Part shown: one piece after another, positions 1-8,037 of the stretch | How the letters are laid out: the number at the start of each line of letters is the position of its first letter | Position numbering within the stretch: the first letter of the stretch is position 1 | Source of the DNA: Deltaproteobacteria bacterium | GTDB taxonomy: Bacteria > Desulfobacterota > DSM-4660 > Desulfatiglandales > HGW-15 | Length of the DNA stretch: 34,903 nucleotides | NCBI GenBank assembly: GCA_019310485.1 | Contig: JAFDEF010000031.1 | Span: forward strand, 1-34,903 | Reading direction: 5' to 3' | The notes under the pieces: generated by a model | What the model saw: the letters and a program-made list of their open reading frames with translations, nothing else | What the model was told of the DNA's origin: nothing | Database searches by the model: none | Translations under genes and position numbers: made by a program

Positions 1-80
1 AAAGAGATACCTCTGCCAAGAAAGATCCATGTTGTAAAATGAGTAGTGACCATAAAATCGCCAATAGCCCCTGCCAGCAT
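1..80 (-). CDS. Possible 5' end of an unidentified leftward gene, cut by the window edge
   Basis: On the minus strand a stop-free frame begins after a TAA near 113 and runs off the left edge. Its first ATG is at 80, preceded by a weak GAAAG ribosome site. The 26 or so visible residues begin MLAGAIGDFMVTTHF and read like ordinary protein, but they are too few to assign to a family. A chance open frame of this length is quite possible. Confidence 0.25.
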   Translation of the reverse strand, partial: MLAGAIGDFMVTTHFTTWIFLGRGIS

Positions 81-113
81 AGGTCTTTCTTCAACTTTGG
101 CAAACTTGGGTTA

Positions 114-220
114 ATGAACGCGGGAGAGAGGGAAGAAGCCTGATGGGAAAGCAAGGGGTGGCCGCGTTAGCTCAGTCAAAGGGAAACGAGTCTGCCTAGC
201 CCTGTGCTAGCGGCGTTCAT
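114..220 (+). other. Foldable, tRNA-like element of unknown nature
   Basis: The ends of this stretch are perfectly complementary over 8 bp (ATGAACGC at 114-121, GCGTTCAT at 213-220). Inside, GCCGC (161-165) and TAGC (168-171) can pair with GCTA (206-209) and GCGGC (210-214), giving 9 bp with a 2-base bulge. A competing small hairpin is CTAGC 196-200 with GCTAG 206-210. The text at 161-176 resembles a tRNA 5' half (acceptor strand plus TTAGCTCAGT D-arm), but no T-arm or clear anticodon arm follows. It may be a decayed tRNA, a structured RNA, or coincidence. Confidence 0.25.
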
Positions 221-257
221 AATGGGTTTGCTTTGTATCTTGGGAATATATTATTGC

Positions 258-286
258 TTGACATTGTGTGCTGGAATTGCTAGTAA
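258..286 (+). promoter_or_regulatory. Predicted sigma70 promoter of tRNA-Val(GAC)
   Basis: A perfect TTGACA -35 box lies at 258-263, followed by a 17-base spacer and a weak -10 at 281-286 (TAGTAA). The implied start is a few bases before the tRNA 5' end at 300, which fits a stable-RNA promoter. Confidence 0.55.
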
Positions 287-299
287 AAATGCACTTAAT

Positions 300-374
300 A
301 GGCACGTAGCTCAGGGGGAGAGCACTACCCTGACACGGTAGGGGTCACGAGTTCAAATCTCGTCGTGCCTACCA
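300..374 (+). tRNA. tRNA-Val (anticodon GAC)
   Basis: A complete cloverleaf can be drawn by eye. The acceptor stem is AGGCACG with CGTGCCT, the D stem GCTC with GAGC, the anticodon stem CTACC with GGTAG, and the T stem ACGAG with CTCGT around loop TTCAAAT. The anticodon loop CTGACAC places GAC at positions 34-36, decoding GUC and GUU valine codons. The 3' CCA is encoded (372-374). Length is 75 nt. It may be transcribed together with thrS, which starts about 175 bases downstream beyond a hairpin. Confidence 0.95.
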
Positions 375-483
375 TCAAACCTTTCAAAAGTAGCGGGGGA
401 AAACTGGACAGTAGCTTTTCCGGTTTTGAAAATTCAAAAAGATATTGAGTTCATTACGGAATTGTTTCCTAACTAAAGATTGC

Positions 484-535
484 AATAAGGCATCTGAAAT
501 GGTCGCGTGCCGGCTTTGGATGCCTTATTTGGTTT
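484..535 (+). terminator. Hairpin plus U-rich tract between tRNA-Val and thrS (terminator or attenuator)
   Basis: AATAAGGCATC (484-494) is a perfect 11-base inverted repeat of GATGCCTTATT (519-529), with a 24-base loop. It is followed by a T-rich stretch. It could end the tRNA-Val transcript or attenuate read-through into thrS. The GTG at 507, which gives the longest thrS frame, lies inside the loop. No T-box consensus was found in the leader. Confidence 0.5.
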
Positions 536-548
536 GGGTTTTCAGGCA

Positions 549-2471
549 GTGAAAAAATCTACCATTCATCTTAAGAACAAGGCGGGTAAAGGCATTGAAA
601 GCGGCCCTGTCTCAGCCCTTGAAGCGCTGCGCCGGCTAAAGGTGAAGGGCCTGGATAAAGTCGTTGCTGTTAAAGTGAACGGAGAACTTCGGGACCTTTC
701 AGTTCATCTTGATGGAGACGGTGAGATAGAGTTGGAGCCTGTTGCGATTGATTCAGAGGAAGGGCTAAAGATACTGAGGCATAGTACCTCGCATGTGATG
801 GCAGAGGCGGTAAAGAAACTCTTTACAGGCGTGAAGGTGACTATTGGGCCTGCGATTGAAAACGGTTTTTACTACGACTTTGACTATGAGAGACCGTTTA
901 GGGAAGATGACCTGCCACGGATCGAAGAGGAGATGAAAAGAATTATCAAGGCTGATCTGCCTTTTGTGCGAAAAGAAATGCCAAGGGAGGAAGCCATTGA
1001 GTTTTTCAAGGCAATGGGCGAAGACTATAAAGTTGAGCTTATTAAAGACCTGAACCCCGAAGAAACAGTCTCGATCTATTCCCAGGGCGATTTCACGGAC
1101 CTCTGCCGTGGCCCTCACATCCCTTCCACCGGAAAAATTAAGGCATTCCGACTTACAAAGGTTGCAGGCGCTTACTGGCGGGGCGATGAGCGAAGAGCCA
1201 TGCTCAGCCGAATATATGGTGTTGCTTTTGCCGATCAAAAGGCGCTTAAAGAGTACCTGCGCAAACTTGAGGAAGCAAAGAAACGAGACCATGTGAAGCT
1301 GGGACGACAGCTCGAGCTTTTTAGCACCCACGAAGAGATCGGTGCTGGAATGGTGGTGTGGCACCCGATGGGTGGGATTCTGCGACATGTGCTTGAAGAA
1401 TTTGAAATTGCCGAGCACCTGAAGCGTGGCTACGAACTGGTTAAAGGCCCTCAAATCCTGAAAACAGAGCTGTGGAAGAAATCCGGGCATTTCGAAAACT
1501 ACCGGGAAAACATGTACTTTACCGAGATTGACGGGCAATCCTACGGCATTAAGCCAATGAATTGTCTGGCTCATATGCTTATTTACGGGTCAAAGATAAG
1601 AAGTTATCGAGATCTGCCCAAGAGATACTTTGAACTGGGGCTTGTCCATCGTCATGAACGCTCGGGTGTGTTGCATGGTCTTCTTAGAGTACGGGAATTT
1701 ACTCAGGATGATGCCCATATCCTGTGCACGCCTGAACAACTGGATCAAGAAATCAAGGGAGTCCTTGATTTTGTAAAGGACATGATGGGCATATTTGATT
1801 TTGACTACGACCTTGAGATCAGCACAAGACCGGAAAAATCCATTGGCACAGACGAAGACTGGGAGAGAGGAACCGGTGCTCTTATAAAAGCTGTTGAAGA
1901 TAACAATCTGCCCTACCAGGTCAATGAGGGTGAAGGGGCATTTTACGGGCCCAAGATTGATGTGAAACTAAGAGATGCCCTTGACAGACAATGGCAATGT
2001 GCGACGATTCAGTGTGACTTCACACTTCCGGAAAGATTCGATCTTTTCTATATTGGAAAGGACGGACAAAAACATCGTCCTGCAATGATACACAGGGTGA
2101 TCCTAGGAGCTCTTGAAAGATTTATAGGGGTGCTTATTGAGCACTACGGTGGGGCATTTCCGACGTGGCTTTCCCCGGTGCAGGCTATTATTCTCACGGT
2201 GGCGGACAGAAACATTCCTTTTGCAAAAAAAGTGTTCAGCAAGCTTCGTGAAGCTGGTATAAGGGCTGAGAAAGACTTTCGGAACGAAAAGCTGGGCTTG
2301 AAAGTGCGTGAAGCCCAGGTAAGGAAGATTCCCTACATGCTGATTGTTGGAGACAGGGAATCCGATAAGAAGGGGGTTACTCCGAGGCTGAGAGATGGAC
2401 GCAATTTGCCGTTTATGGAATGTGACCAGTTCATAGCCTTGGTAACCGAAGAATGCAAACAAAGGAGGTAG
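549..2471 (+). CDS. thrS: Threonine--tRNA ligase
   Basis: Cytoplasmic class II synthetase that charges tRNA-Thr with threonine. The protein has an N-terminal TGS domain (about 1-65), the HRHERSG motif 2 region of the class II core, the editing/SAD region with LRHSTSH near its start, and a C-terminal anticodon-binding domain beginning around ILTVADR. At 640 aa it matches the family (E. coli 642). The frame stays open upstream to GTG 507, but those 14 residues precede the TGS domain and fall in the leader hairpin, so GTG 549 (VKKSTIHLK) is preferred. No strong ribosome site precedes either start, leaving the start uncertain. The stop codon abuts the infC ribosome-binding site. It heads the thrS-infC-rpmI-rplT-pheST cluster. 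Confidence 0.95.
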   Translation: MKKSTIHLKNKAGKGIESGPVSALEALRRLKVKGLDKVVAVKVNGELRDLSVHLDGDGEIELEPVAIDSEEGLKILRHSTSHVMAEAVKKLFTGVKVTIGPAIENGFYYDFDYERPFREDDLPRIEEEMKRIIKADLPFVRKEMPREEAIEFFKAMGEDYKVELIKDLNPEETVSIYSQGDFTDLCRGPHIPSTGKIKAFRLTKVAGAYWRGDERRAMLSRIYGVAFADQKALKEYLRKLEEAKKRDHVKLGRQLELFSTHEEIGAGMVVWHPMGGILRHVLEEFEIAEHLKRGYELVKGPQILKTELWKKSGHFENYRENMYFTEIDGQSYGIKPMNCLAHMLIYGSKIRSYRDLPKRYFELGLVHRHERSGVLHGLLRVREFTQDDAHILCTPEQLDQEIKGVLDFVKDMMGIFDFDYDLEISTRPEKSIGTDEDWERGTGALIKAVEDNNLPYQVNEGEGAFYGPKIDVKLRDALDRQWQCATIQCDFTLPERFDLFYIGKDGQKHRPAMIHRVILGALERFIGVLIEHYGGAFPTWLSPVQAIILTVADRNIPFAKKVFSKLREAGIRAEKDFRNEKLGLKVREAQVRKIPYMLIVGDRESDKKGVTPRLRDGRNLPFMECDQFIALVTEECKQRR

Positions 2472-2475
2472 GGTT

Positions 2476-2991
2476 ATAGGCAGGAAAAGCAGTGATGTAC
2501 GTGTAAATGAGAGGATCCATGCGAAGACGGTCAGGCTGATCTCCGCAGATGGAAAGCAGCTCGGTATTATGTCGGTGAACGATGCCCTGGATGCAGCCAG
2601 AGATGAGGGCCTGGATCTAGTGGAAGTCTCGCCTGATTCAGATCCCCCTGTTTGCAAGATTATGGATTATGGGAAGTACAAGTACCAGGCCAGCAAGAGA
2701 CTCCAGGACGGCAAAAAAAAGGCAAAAGCATTCCAGGTTAAAGAAATAAGGCTTCGGCCCCGAACCGAGCAACACGATCTGGATTTCAAGATAAGAAAGC
2801 TCAAGAAATTCCTGGAAAAGAAAGACAGAGTTAAGGTGACCGTGCTTTTCAGGGGCAGGGAAATGGCATATATGGATGCAGGGGTGGCCTTGCTTGAGAA
2901 GATTGCTCAGGAGCTTGAGGACAAGGGCACGGTTGACCAACCACCCAGGAAAGAAGGGTGGCGTCTCACCATGACTCTTGTTCCTAAGTAG
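2476..2991 (+). CDS. infC: Translation initiation factor IF-3, apparent AUA start codon
   Basis: IF-3 binds the 30S subunit, prevents premature 50S joining and rejects non-canonical start codons. The open frame extends well upstream of its first ATG (2569), and those codons encode the conserved IF-3 N-terminus (VNERI, then VRLIS and G..LGI). Reading back, the start best placed is ATA at 2476, exactly 7 bases after an AAGGAGG ribosome site that itself overlaps the thrS stop. This gives 171 aa, the normal IF-3 length; starting at 2569 would remove much of the N domain. A rare start codon is the known basis of IF-3 autoregulation in E. coli (AUU), so the same control is inferred here. The C domain (KEIRLRP, then VLFRGREM) is intact. 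Confidence 0.93.
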   Translation: MGRKSSDVRVNERIHAKTVRLISADGKQLGIMSVNDALDAARDEGLDLVEVSPDSDPPVCKIMDYGKYKYQASKRLQDGKKKAKAFQVKEIRLRPRTEQHDLDFKIRKLKKFLEKKDRVKVTVLFRGREMAYMDAGVALLEKIAQELEDKGTVDQPPRKEGWRLTMTLVPK

Positions 2992-3144
2992 GGTGCTGTT
3001 CTACTAATTGCGCTTGAAGTAAGAGCCCTATTCTTTGTTGACTGGGTAAGCCGCGAGCAGTGACCTGAAGTTTGACAAAGATCTCAAGCAGGTGTTTGGG
3101 AAATAAAACCGAAAATTTTGTTAGACATTTATGGAGGAAGCATA

Positions 3145-3342
3145 ATGCCCAAAATCAAAACAAATAGGGGTGCGGCAAAACGATTTAAGATTACGGGCTC
3201 AGGAAAGGTTGTACGTAACAAGGCTTATGCCAGCCACATCCTGACAAAGAAAACCAGAAAAAGGAAACGAAACTTGCGCAAGGCGGGCTTGGTTGACGCA
3301 ACAAATAAGAAAAGCGTGACCAGGCTTGTGCCTTATCTATAG
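3145..3342 (+). CDS. rpmI: 50S ribosomal protein L35 (bL35)
   Basis: A small, very basic ribosomal protein of 65 aa, the normal family length, beginning [15 protein letters not shown] and rich in Lys and Arg. ATG 3145 is chosen because GGAGG at 3133-3137 lies 7 bases upstream; a longer frame from 3118 would include this ribosome site and is not credible. It sits between infC and rplT as in most bacteria. The 153-base infC-rpmI gap is longer than other gaps in this cluster and is where L20 feedback on rpmI acts in E. coli; a matching pseudoknot was not worked out here. Confidence 0.95.
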   Translation: MPKIKTNRGAAKRFKITGSGKVVRNKAYASHILTKKTRKRKRNLRKAGLVDATNKKSVTRLVPYL

Positions 3343-3410
3343 TTTGCTGCTTGAAAAGCAGTGTCTTGAGCAAACAAATAAATATCAAGTGCTGAGAAAG
3401 AGATTTCGCC

Positions 3411-3755
3411 ATGCCTAGAGTAAAAAGAGGTTCAAAAGCAAGACAGAGAAGAAATAAGGTCTTAAAGGAAGCGAAGGGTTTCAGGGGAGGCCACAGCAAA
3501 CTCTATAAAACTGCCTTTATTTCAGTGAGCAGGGCAAGGGCTTTTGCTTACAGGGATCGAAGGGCCAGGAAAAGGGATTTCCGAAGACTCTGGATCGTGC
3601 GGATTAACGCAGCAGCCAGAGAAAACGGACTCTCTTACAGTCAGCTCATGGGAGGACTTCACAAGGCCGGCATTGATTTGGACCGCAAGGTTTTGGCCGA
3701 CATGGCTGTGAGAGATCCTGACGCTTTTTCAAAAGTTGCAAACATGGCCAAATGA
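3411..3755 (+). CDS. rplT: 50S ribosomal protein L20 (bL20)
   Basis: A basic 114-aa protein that binds 23S rRNA early in 50S assembly and in several bacteria represses its own operon. It begins [16 protein letters not shown] and contains the conserved [12 protein letters not shown] and LWIVRINAA segments. Length is close to the usual 115-120 aa. A purine-rich GAGAAAGAG precedes ATG 3411. It lies 68 bases after rpmI and 109 before pheS, so cotranscription with the cluster is likely. Confidence 0.96.
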   Translation: MPRVKRGSKARQRRNKVLKEAKGFRGGHSKLYKTAFISVSRARAFAYRDRRARKRDFRRLWIVRINAAARENGLSYSQLMGGLHKAGIDLDRKVLADMAVRDPDAFSKVANMAK

Positions 3756-3864
3756 TAGAACCGGGGGCAGGCTTGACAACTGCCCTTTGGTTTTCATGCA
3801 CCAGGGAACCCTAGAAAGAATAACGAAAAAATCTTGCTGGTTAAGTTTTGGAGATGTTTCTTAA

Positions 3865-4914
3865 ATGTCTATGGATAGCAGAGCTGATCAAAGTGACGTC
3901 CATGCCTTACAAGAGCAGATCCTTGAGCTTGAAAAACGAGCACTCGATGAGCTTAACTCCGTACGCGATTTATCCCGCCTTGAAGATCTAAGAATTGCCT
4001 ATCTGGGAAAAAAAGGCCTCTTAACTTCAATAATGAAGCAACTGGGTAACCTTGCCCCTGAAGAAAGACCCATAGTGGGCCGGGTGGCTAACCGCGTAAA
4101 AAGCAGCCTATTGGAAGCTCTTGAAAAGGCTAAAGAGAGGATTTCATCTGCTGAAGAGCCGGAGCTGGAAGCTCTTGATGTCACTCTGCCGGGAAGGGAG
4201 CCGCCCAGAGGGCATCTTCATCCGATTACCCAAGTGCAAGGAGAAATCTGCAAGATATTTGGTAGAATGGGTTTTAGAGTGGTAGACGGACCAGATGTCG
4301 AGCTGGACTATTACAATTTTGAGGCCCTGAATATCCCAAAGGATCATCCTGCCAGAGACATGCAGGATACTTTCTACATTTCGGAGAACATAGTGTTGAG
4401 GACTCATACGTCCCCTATGGAAGTGCGCGTTATGGAAAAGCAGACCCCGCCGGTCAGCATAATAGCTCCGGGTAAAGTCTACAGAAGGGATTCCGATGTC
4501 TCGCACACTCCGATGTTTCACCAGGTTGAGGGGCTATTGGTTGACAAAGGCGTGACTTTTGGAGATCTCAAAGGGACCCTCACCTCCTTCGTGCACCAGA
4601 TGTTTGGCCGGGAAACCGGTATGCGGTTCAGGCCGAGTTTTTTTCCTTTTACCGAGCCGAGTGTGGAACTTGACATTCGTTGCGTTATTTGCGGGGGCAC
4701 AGGGTGTCGAACCTGTTCCTTTACTGGCTGGATCGAGATATTGGGTGCAGGCATGACAGACCCGGAAGTGTACAGGTTTGTCGGCTACGATCCAGAGATC
4801 TACTCTGGGTTCGCATTTGGTATGGGAATCGAAAGAGTTACGATGTTAAAGCATGGCATTGATGATATTCAGCTTTTCTTCAAGAATGACATGCGATTTT
4901 CCATGCAGTTTTGA
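3865..4914 (+). CDS. pheS: Phenylalanine--tRNA ligase alpha subunit
   Basis: Catalytic alpha chain of the cytoplasmic (alpha-beta)2 PheRS, which charges tRNA-Phe. The N-terminal coiled-coil tRNA-binding region (about 1-90, [15 protein letters not shown]) is followed by the class II core: HPITQ, DTFYI, the motif 2 segment with [17 protein letters not shown], and motif 3 [18 protein letters not shown] near the C-terminus. The four-cysteine segment [12 protein letters not shown] resembles the cysteine-containing loop seen in many PheS. At 349 aa it is slightly longer than the E. coli protein (327). An alternative start two codons later (3871) is possible. pheT follows after 87 bases. Confidence 0.96.
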   Translation: MSMDSRADQSDVHALQEQILELEKRALDELNSVRDLSRLEDLRIAYLGKKGLLTSIMKQLGNLAPEERPIVGRVANRVKSSLLEALEKAKERISSAEEPELEALDVTLPGREPPRGHLHPITQVQGEICKIFGRMGFRVVDGPDVELDYYNFEALNIPKDHPARDMQDTFYISENIVLRTHTSPMEVRVMEKQTPPVSIIAPGKVYRRDSDVSHTPMFHQVEGLLVDKGVTFGDLKGTLTSFVHQMFGRETGMRFRPSFFPFTEPSVELDIRCVICGGTGCRTCSFTGWIEILGAGMTDPEVYRFVGYDPEIYSGFAFGMGIERVTMLKHGIDDIQLFFKNDMRFSMQF

Positions 4915-5001
4915 CAACGTGAGTTTTCTTTAGATGATTTTCCGGTGAGTAGTTCTGGACCGGGGCAGAGATCCGGGTTTTTGGCTTCGAAGTTATAGGC
5001 G

Positions 5002-7413
5002 ATGAGAGTAAGTTTAAACTGGCTAAAAGAATATGTACAGATTGATGTGGAGCCACGCGCGCTTGCTGATGGACTCACAATGGCAGGGCTGGAGGTTGAA
5101 GCGATGGAGCGCCTCGGCCATGCCCTTGACAAGGTTGTGGCTGCCAGGATTGTCTCGGTTGAACGTCACTCAAGGGCGGATAAGCTTTTTGTTTGCCATG
5201 TTGATACAGGAGAAAGGGAGGTGCAGGTCATTTCAAGTGCGCCAAACCTGGCACCAGGGGCAGTTGTTCCCATAGCGCTCCCGGGCACGAGGCTGCCTGA
5301 CGGAAGAGTTGTTAAAGAAACTAAGATGGTGGGAGAGCCATCTGTGGGGATGCTGCTTGCAGAAGACGAAATGGGCCTTACTGATGATCACTCAGGAATC
5401 ATGATTTTACCTTCAGTACTTGCACCTGGGACTCCTGTTGCCTCTGCGCTCAACCTGAAAGACTGGGCCTTAGATATTGCTCTGACACCGAATCGGCCGG
5501 ATTGCGCATCTGTCCTTGGTATAGCAAGAGAGATCTCTGCTGTTACAGGGCAGAGGCTCAATAAACCGGAAATTAAGATCGAGGAATCCACCCCGCCAAT
5601 AGAGACCCTAACCAGCGTTACTATAGAGGATCCTCTTGGCTGCCCCAGATATGCAGCCGGGATGATCATGGGTGTGGAACTGAAACCATCGCCTTTTTGG
5701 ATGCGGTACCGTCTCCACGTTTCCGGGATCAGAAGTATCAACAATATTGTGGATGTAACCAACTACGTGCTCCTGGAGCTGGGACAACCGCTTCATGCTT
5801 TTGACTATGACAGACTCAAAGAGAACAGGATAGTTGTCAGAAGAGCCAAACGGGGCGAGAGATTCACAACCCTGGACGGAAAGACTCATACTCTTAGCAC
5901 AAACATACTGATGATTTGCGACGGTAAGAGGCCGGTTGCGCTGGCCGGCATTATGGGTGGTTTGAATTCAGAGATTTTTGCAGGTTCAAAGAACGTGCTG
6001 ATTGAGAGCGCTTATTTCGATCCCCTCACTGTCAGAAAGGGGGCAAAGGAGCTGGGCATATCAACAGAGGCATCGTACCGTTTTGAACGCGGGGTAGATT
6101 TTGATGGAGTGATCAGGGCTCTCCAAAGAGCCTTGATGCTGATCTCAAAACTTGCCGGCGGGAAGATAGCCAAGGGATACATTGACGAATATCCAAGGCC
6201 ACTTGAAACGCCCTCCATTGATTTGAGAATAGACAGGACAAACAGGTTTTTGGGCACATCCATTTCCAGGGAGAAAATAGCTGGTTTCCTGCAGGCACTT
6301 GAGATGCAAACCGGGGAACTTGAGGAAAACTTGCTCCGGGTTAAACCCCCCTCATTTAGGGTTGATCTGACACGGGAAATTGACTTAATCGAGGAAGTTG
6401 CAAGGCTTGAGGGCTATGAAAAAATCCCTGTAACATACCCCGCCATTAAGCCTTCAGAGGAGGGAGATGCGCCTGAAATTAGCGTGGCAGAGAGAATTGC
6501 GGAGATCATGGTTGGATTTGGGTTTACAGAAGTAATATCTTATAGCTTTATTTCACCGACGAGTGCAGATATGCTTGGCGTTGAAAAGCAAAGTGAGTTG
6601 AGGTCCTTTGTCAAATTACTCAACCCGCTATCAACTGAGCAATCAGTGATGAGAACCTCCCTTATCCCGGGTCTTCTGGCAAGTGTAAAGACCAATTTTT
6701 CTTACGGAGAAAGGAGTCTCAAGATTTTTGAGGTGGGAAAGGTGTTTATTTCACAAGGCGCCGAAAAATTGCCCGTGGAAAAACGGTTCCTAACAGCGCT
6801 TGTAACAGGCCTATACGAGCACAAATCCTGGTATGGCGGGGAAAGGTTTGCTGATTTCTATGACATAAAAGGTGTGGCAGAAGGATTATTAAAGGCCTTC
6901 GGGCTTGATAACTTCTTCTTCAGGGCGGACGAAACTACCCCCTGGTACAGACCGGGGGCGTGTTCTTCAATATATGTGGAAGGCAAGGTGGTCGGCACTG
7001 TTGGCCAGCTTTCGAGCTTGACCTTGAAAAGGCTGGAGATCGATCAGGATGTGTTTATTCTAGAAATTGATCTGGCATCAATTTTGGACAAGGCTAGGTA
7101 TGCCAGACGCTTTAAGCCTTTTGCAAAATTTCCCGGTGTTGTAAGAGATCTTTCCGTGGTGGTAGGTCGCGATATCCAAAGTGCAAGAATCGAAGATATC
7201 ATCAAGGCTGAAGGTGGAGAACTTGTCGAATCAGCGAAGCTTTTTGACCTTTATGCCGGGGGCAAGATTTCTTCCTCAGAAAAAGCATTGACTTTCAGGA
7301 TCTGCTATCGATCAAGGGAACGTACTCTGGACGGAAGGGAAGTCAATAAGCTACACGAGGCTATAATCAATAAAGTATGCCAGCAAACAGGCGCCAGATT
7401 GAGAGAGGCTTAG
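5002..7413 (+). CDS. pheT: Phenylalanine--tRNA ligase beta subunit
   Basis: Beta chain of PheRS, involved in tRNA binding and in editing of mischarged Tyr-tRNA-Phe. The 803-aa protein matches the bacterial long form (about 795-805). It starts with the typical MRVSLNWLKEYV, then an EMAP/OB tRNA-binding domain (about 40-150), the B3/B4 editing domain (NNIVDVTNYVLLELGQPLHAFD), B5, a catalytic-like core, and a C-terminal FDX-ACB anticodon-binding domain (KFPGVVRDLSVVV). No strong ribosome site is seen before ATG 5002, but the N-terminus fits the family. The MerR-like gene follows after 7 bases. Confidence 0.96.
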   Translation: MRVSLNWLKEYVQIDVEPRALADGLTMAGLEVEAMERLGHALDKVVAARIVSVERHSRADKLFVCHVDTGEREVQVISSAPNLAPGAVVPIALPGTRLPDGRVVKETKMVGEPSVGMLLAEDEMGLTDDHSGIMILPSVLAPGTPVASALNLKDWALDIALTPNRPDCASVLGIAREISAVTGQRLNKPEIKIEESTPPIETLTSVTIEDPLGCPRYAAGMIMGVELKPSPFWMRYRLHVSGIRSINNIVDVTNYVLLELGQPLHAFDYDRLKENRIVVRRAKRGERFTTLDGKTHTLSTNILMICDGKRPVALAGIMGGLNSEIFAGSKNVLIESAYFDPLTVRKGAKELGISTEASYRFERGVDFDGVIRALQRALMLISKLAGGKIAKGYIDEYPRPLETPSIDLRIDRTNRFLGTSISREKIAGFLQALEMQTGELEENLLRVKPPSFRVDLTREIDLIEEVARLEGYEKIPVTYPAIKPSEEGDAPEISVAERIAEIMVGFGFTEVISYSFISPTSADMLGVEKQSELRSFVKLLNPLSTEQSVMRTSLIPGLLASVKTNFSYGERSLKIFEVGKVFISQGAEKLPVEKRFLTALVTGLYEHKSWYGGERFADFYDIKGVAEGLLKAFGLDNFFFRADETTPWYRPGACSSIYVEGKVVGTVGQLSSLTLKRLEIDQDVFILEIDLASILDKARYARRFKPFAKFPGVVRDLSVVVGRDIQSARIEDIIKAEGGELVESAKLFDLYAGGKISSSEKALTFRICYRSRERTLDGREVNKLHEAIINKVCQQTGARLREA

Positions 7414-7420
7414 TCTGCCT

Positions 7421-7744
7421 ATGGAAATCCCCAATGACAGGCGCTTTTTTCGTATTGGAGAAGTCAGCAAAATTGTAGGTGTCGAACCATATGTGCTCAG
7501 GTACTGGGAAAGCGAGTTTCCCCAAATACGCCCGCTCAGGGCCGATACCAACCAGAGAACCTACCAGAAAAAGGACGTGGAGATCATCCTGGAAATAAAA
7601 AGGCTCCTTTATGAAGAAAAGCTGACCATTGAAGGAGCAAGGCAGAGGCTGAAGCAAAGGAAAGCAAGGAAAGTTCCTTTGAACTATTCTTTTTTCGAGG
7701 AACTAAGGAAAGATCTTCAAGGAGTGCTTAAAATCCTCAGCTAA
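7421..7744 (+). CDS. Small MerR-family transcriptional regulator
   Basis: A 107-aa protein with an N-terminal winged-helix MerR DNA-binding domain (about residues 9-77): RIGEVSKIVGVEPYVLRYWE is the helix-turn-helix and first wing, and TNQRTYQKKDVEIILEIK the second part. There is only a short tail and no recognisable effector domain or metal-binding cysteines, so the inducer is unknown. It lies 7 bases after pheT and is probably cotranscribed. In many Proteobacteria pheT is followed by ihfA and then a MerR-like gene; no ihfA is present here. Confidence 0.9.
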   Translation: MEIPNDRRFFRIGEVSKIVGVEPYVLRYWESEFPQIRPLRADTNQRTYQKKDVEIILEIKRLLYEEKLTIEGARQRLKQRKARKVPLNYSFFEELRKDLQGVLKILS

Positions 7745-7849
7745 GCACCTTACTGTTGCCAAGACGTAAATAAATTTATAGGAAAAAATGAACCAAGAAA
7801 ACGGCGCTTTTGAAGTGTTTCCCAAGGGCCAAATGTTCTGCTTTTCCTG

Positions 7850-7879
7850 TTGACAGTTTACGGTCCTTTTGCGTATACA
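7850..7879 (+). promoter_or_regulatory. Predicted sigma70 promoter of the livKHMGF operon
   Basis: A consensus TTGACA at 7850-7855 is followed by an 18-base spacer and TATACA at 7874-7879. It is the best promoter match in the gap before livK and predicts a 5' leader of about 150 bases. Confidence 0.55.
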
Positions 7880-7935
7880 TTTGAGAGTAAAGCATTCTCA
7901 CTGGCAAGGCATTCTGGTTCCATATTAACCTCTTC

Positions 7936-7957
7936 CCCTCCGGCAGGAGGGCCTGCC
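7936..7957 (+). promoter_or_regulatory. Two mutually exclusive hairpins in the liv leader
   Basis: The segment can fold as CCTCC-GGCA-GGAGG or as GGCAGG (7942-7947) with CCTGCC (7952-7957) around loop AGGG. The two stems share bases, so only one can form at a time. A switch is conceivable, but no ligand class or terminator was identified. Confidence 0.3.
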
Positions 7958-8037
7958 ACACCGCAAAGGGGTTTGTTTGGTCATCACCTTAACTCTAATC
8001 CAACAGCTTTCCACTTTAAAAGAAGGGAGGGTGCATT

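Larger units (their letters stand above)
7745..8037 (+). other. Intergenic leader region of the liv operon
   Basis: This 293-base stretch has no credible gene. It holds a promoter (7850-7879) and an approximately 150-base untranslated leader with a GC-rich foldable segment (7936-7957). A 73-codon open frame at 7850-8071 overlaps the promoter and livK start and is not supported. No known riboswitch was recognised. Confidence 0.5.

Noticed and set aside
138-192. Hammerhead-ribozyme-like CTGATG...GAAAC text
   Set aside because: The core needs CUGANGA, here CUGAUGG, and the flanking bases do not form stem III.
375-548. T-box leader for thrS
   Set aside because: No TGGTACCGCG-type T-box sequence or specifier stem was recognised; only a simple hairpin is present.
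765-1574. 269-codon minus-strand open frame within thrS
   Set aside because: It is antisense to a strongly conserved synthetase gene and its translation resembles no protein family.
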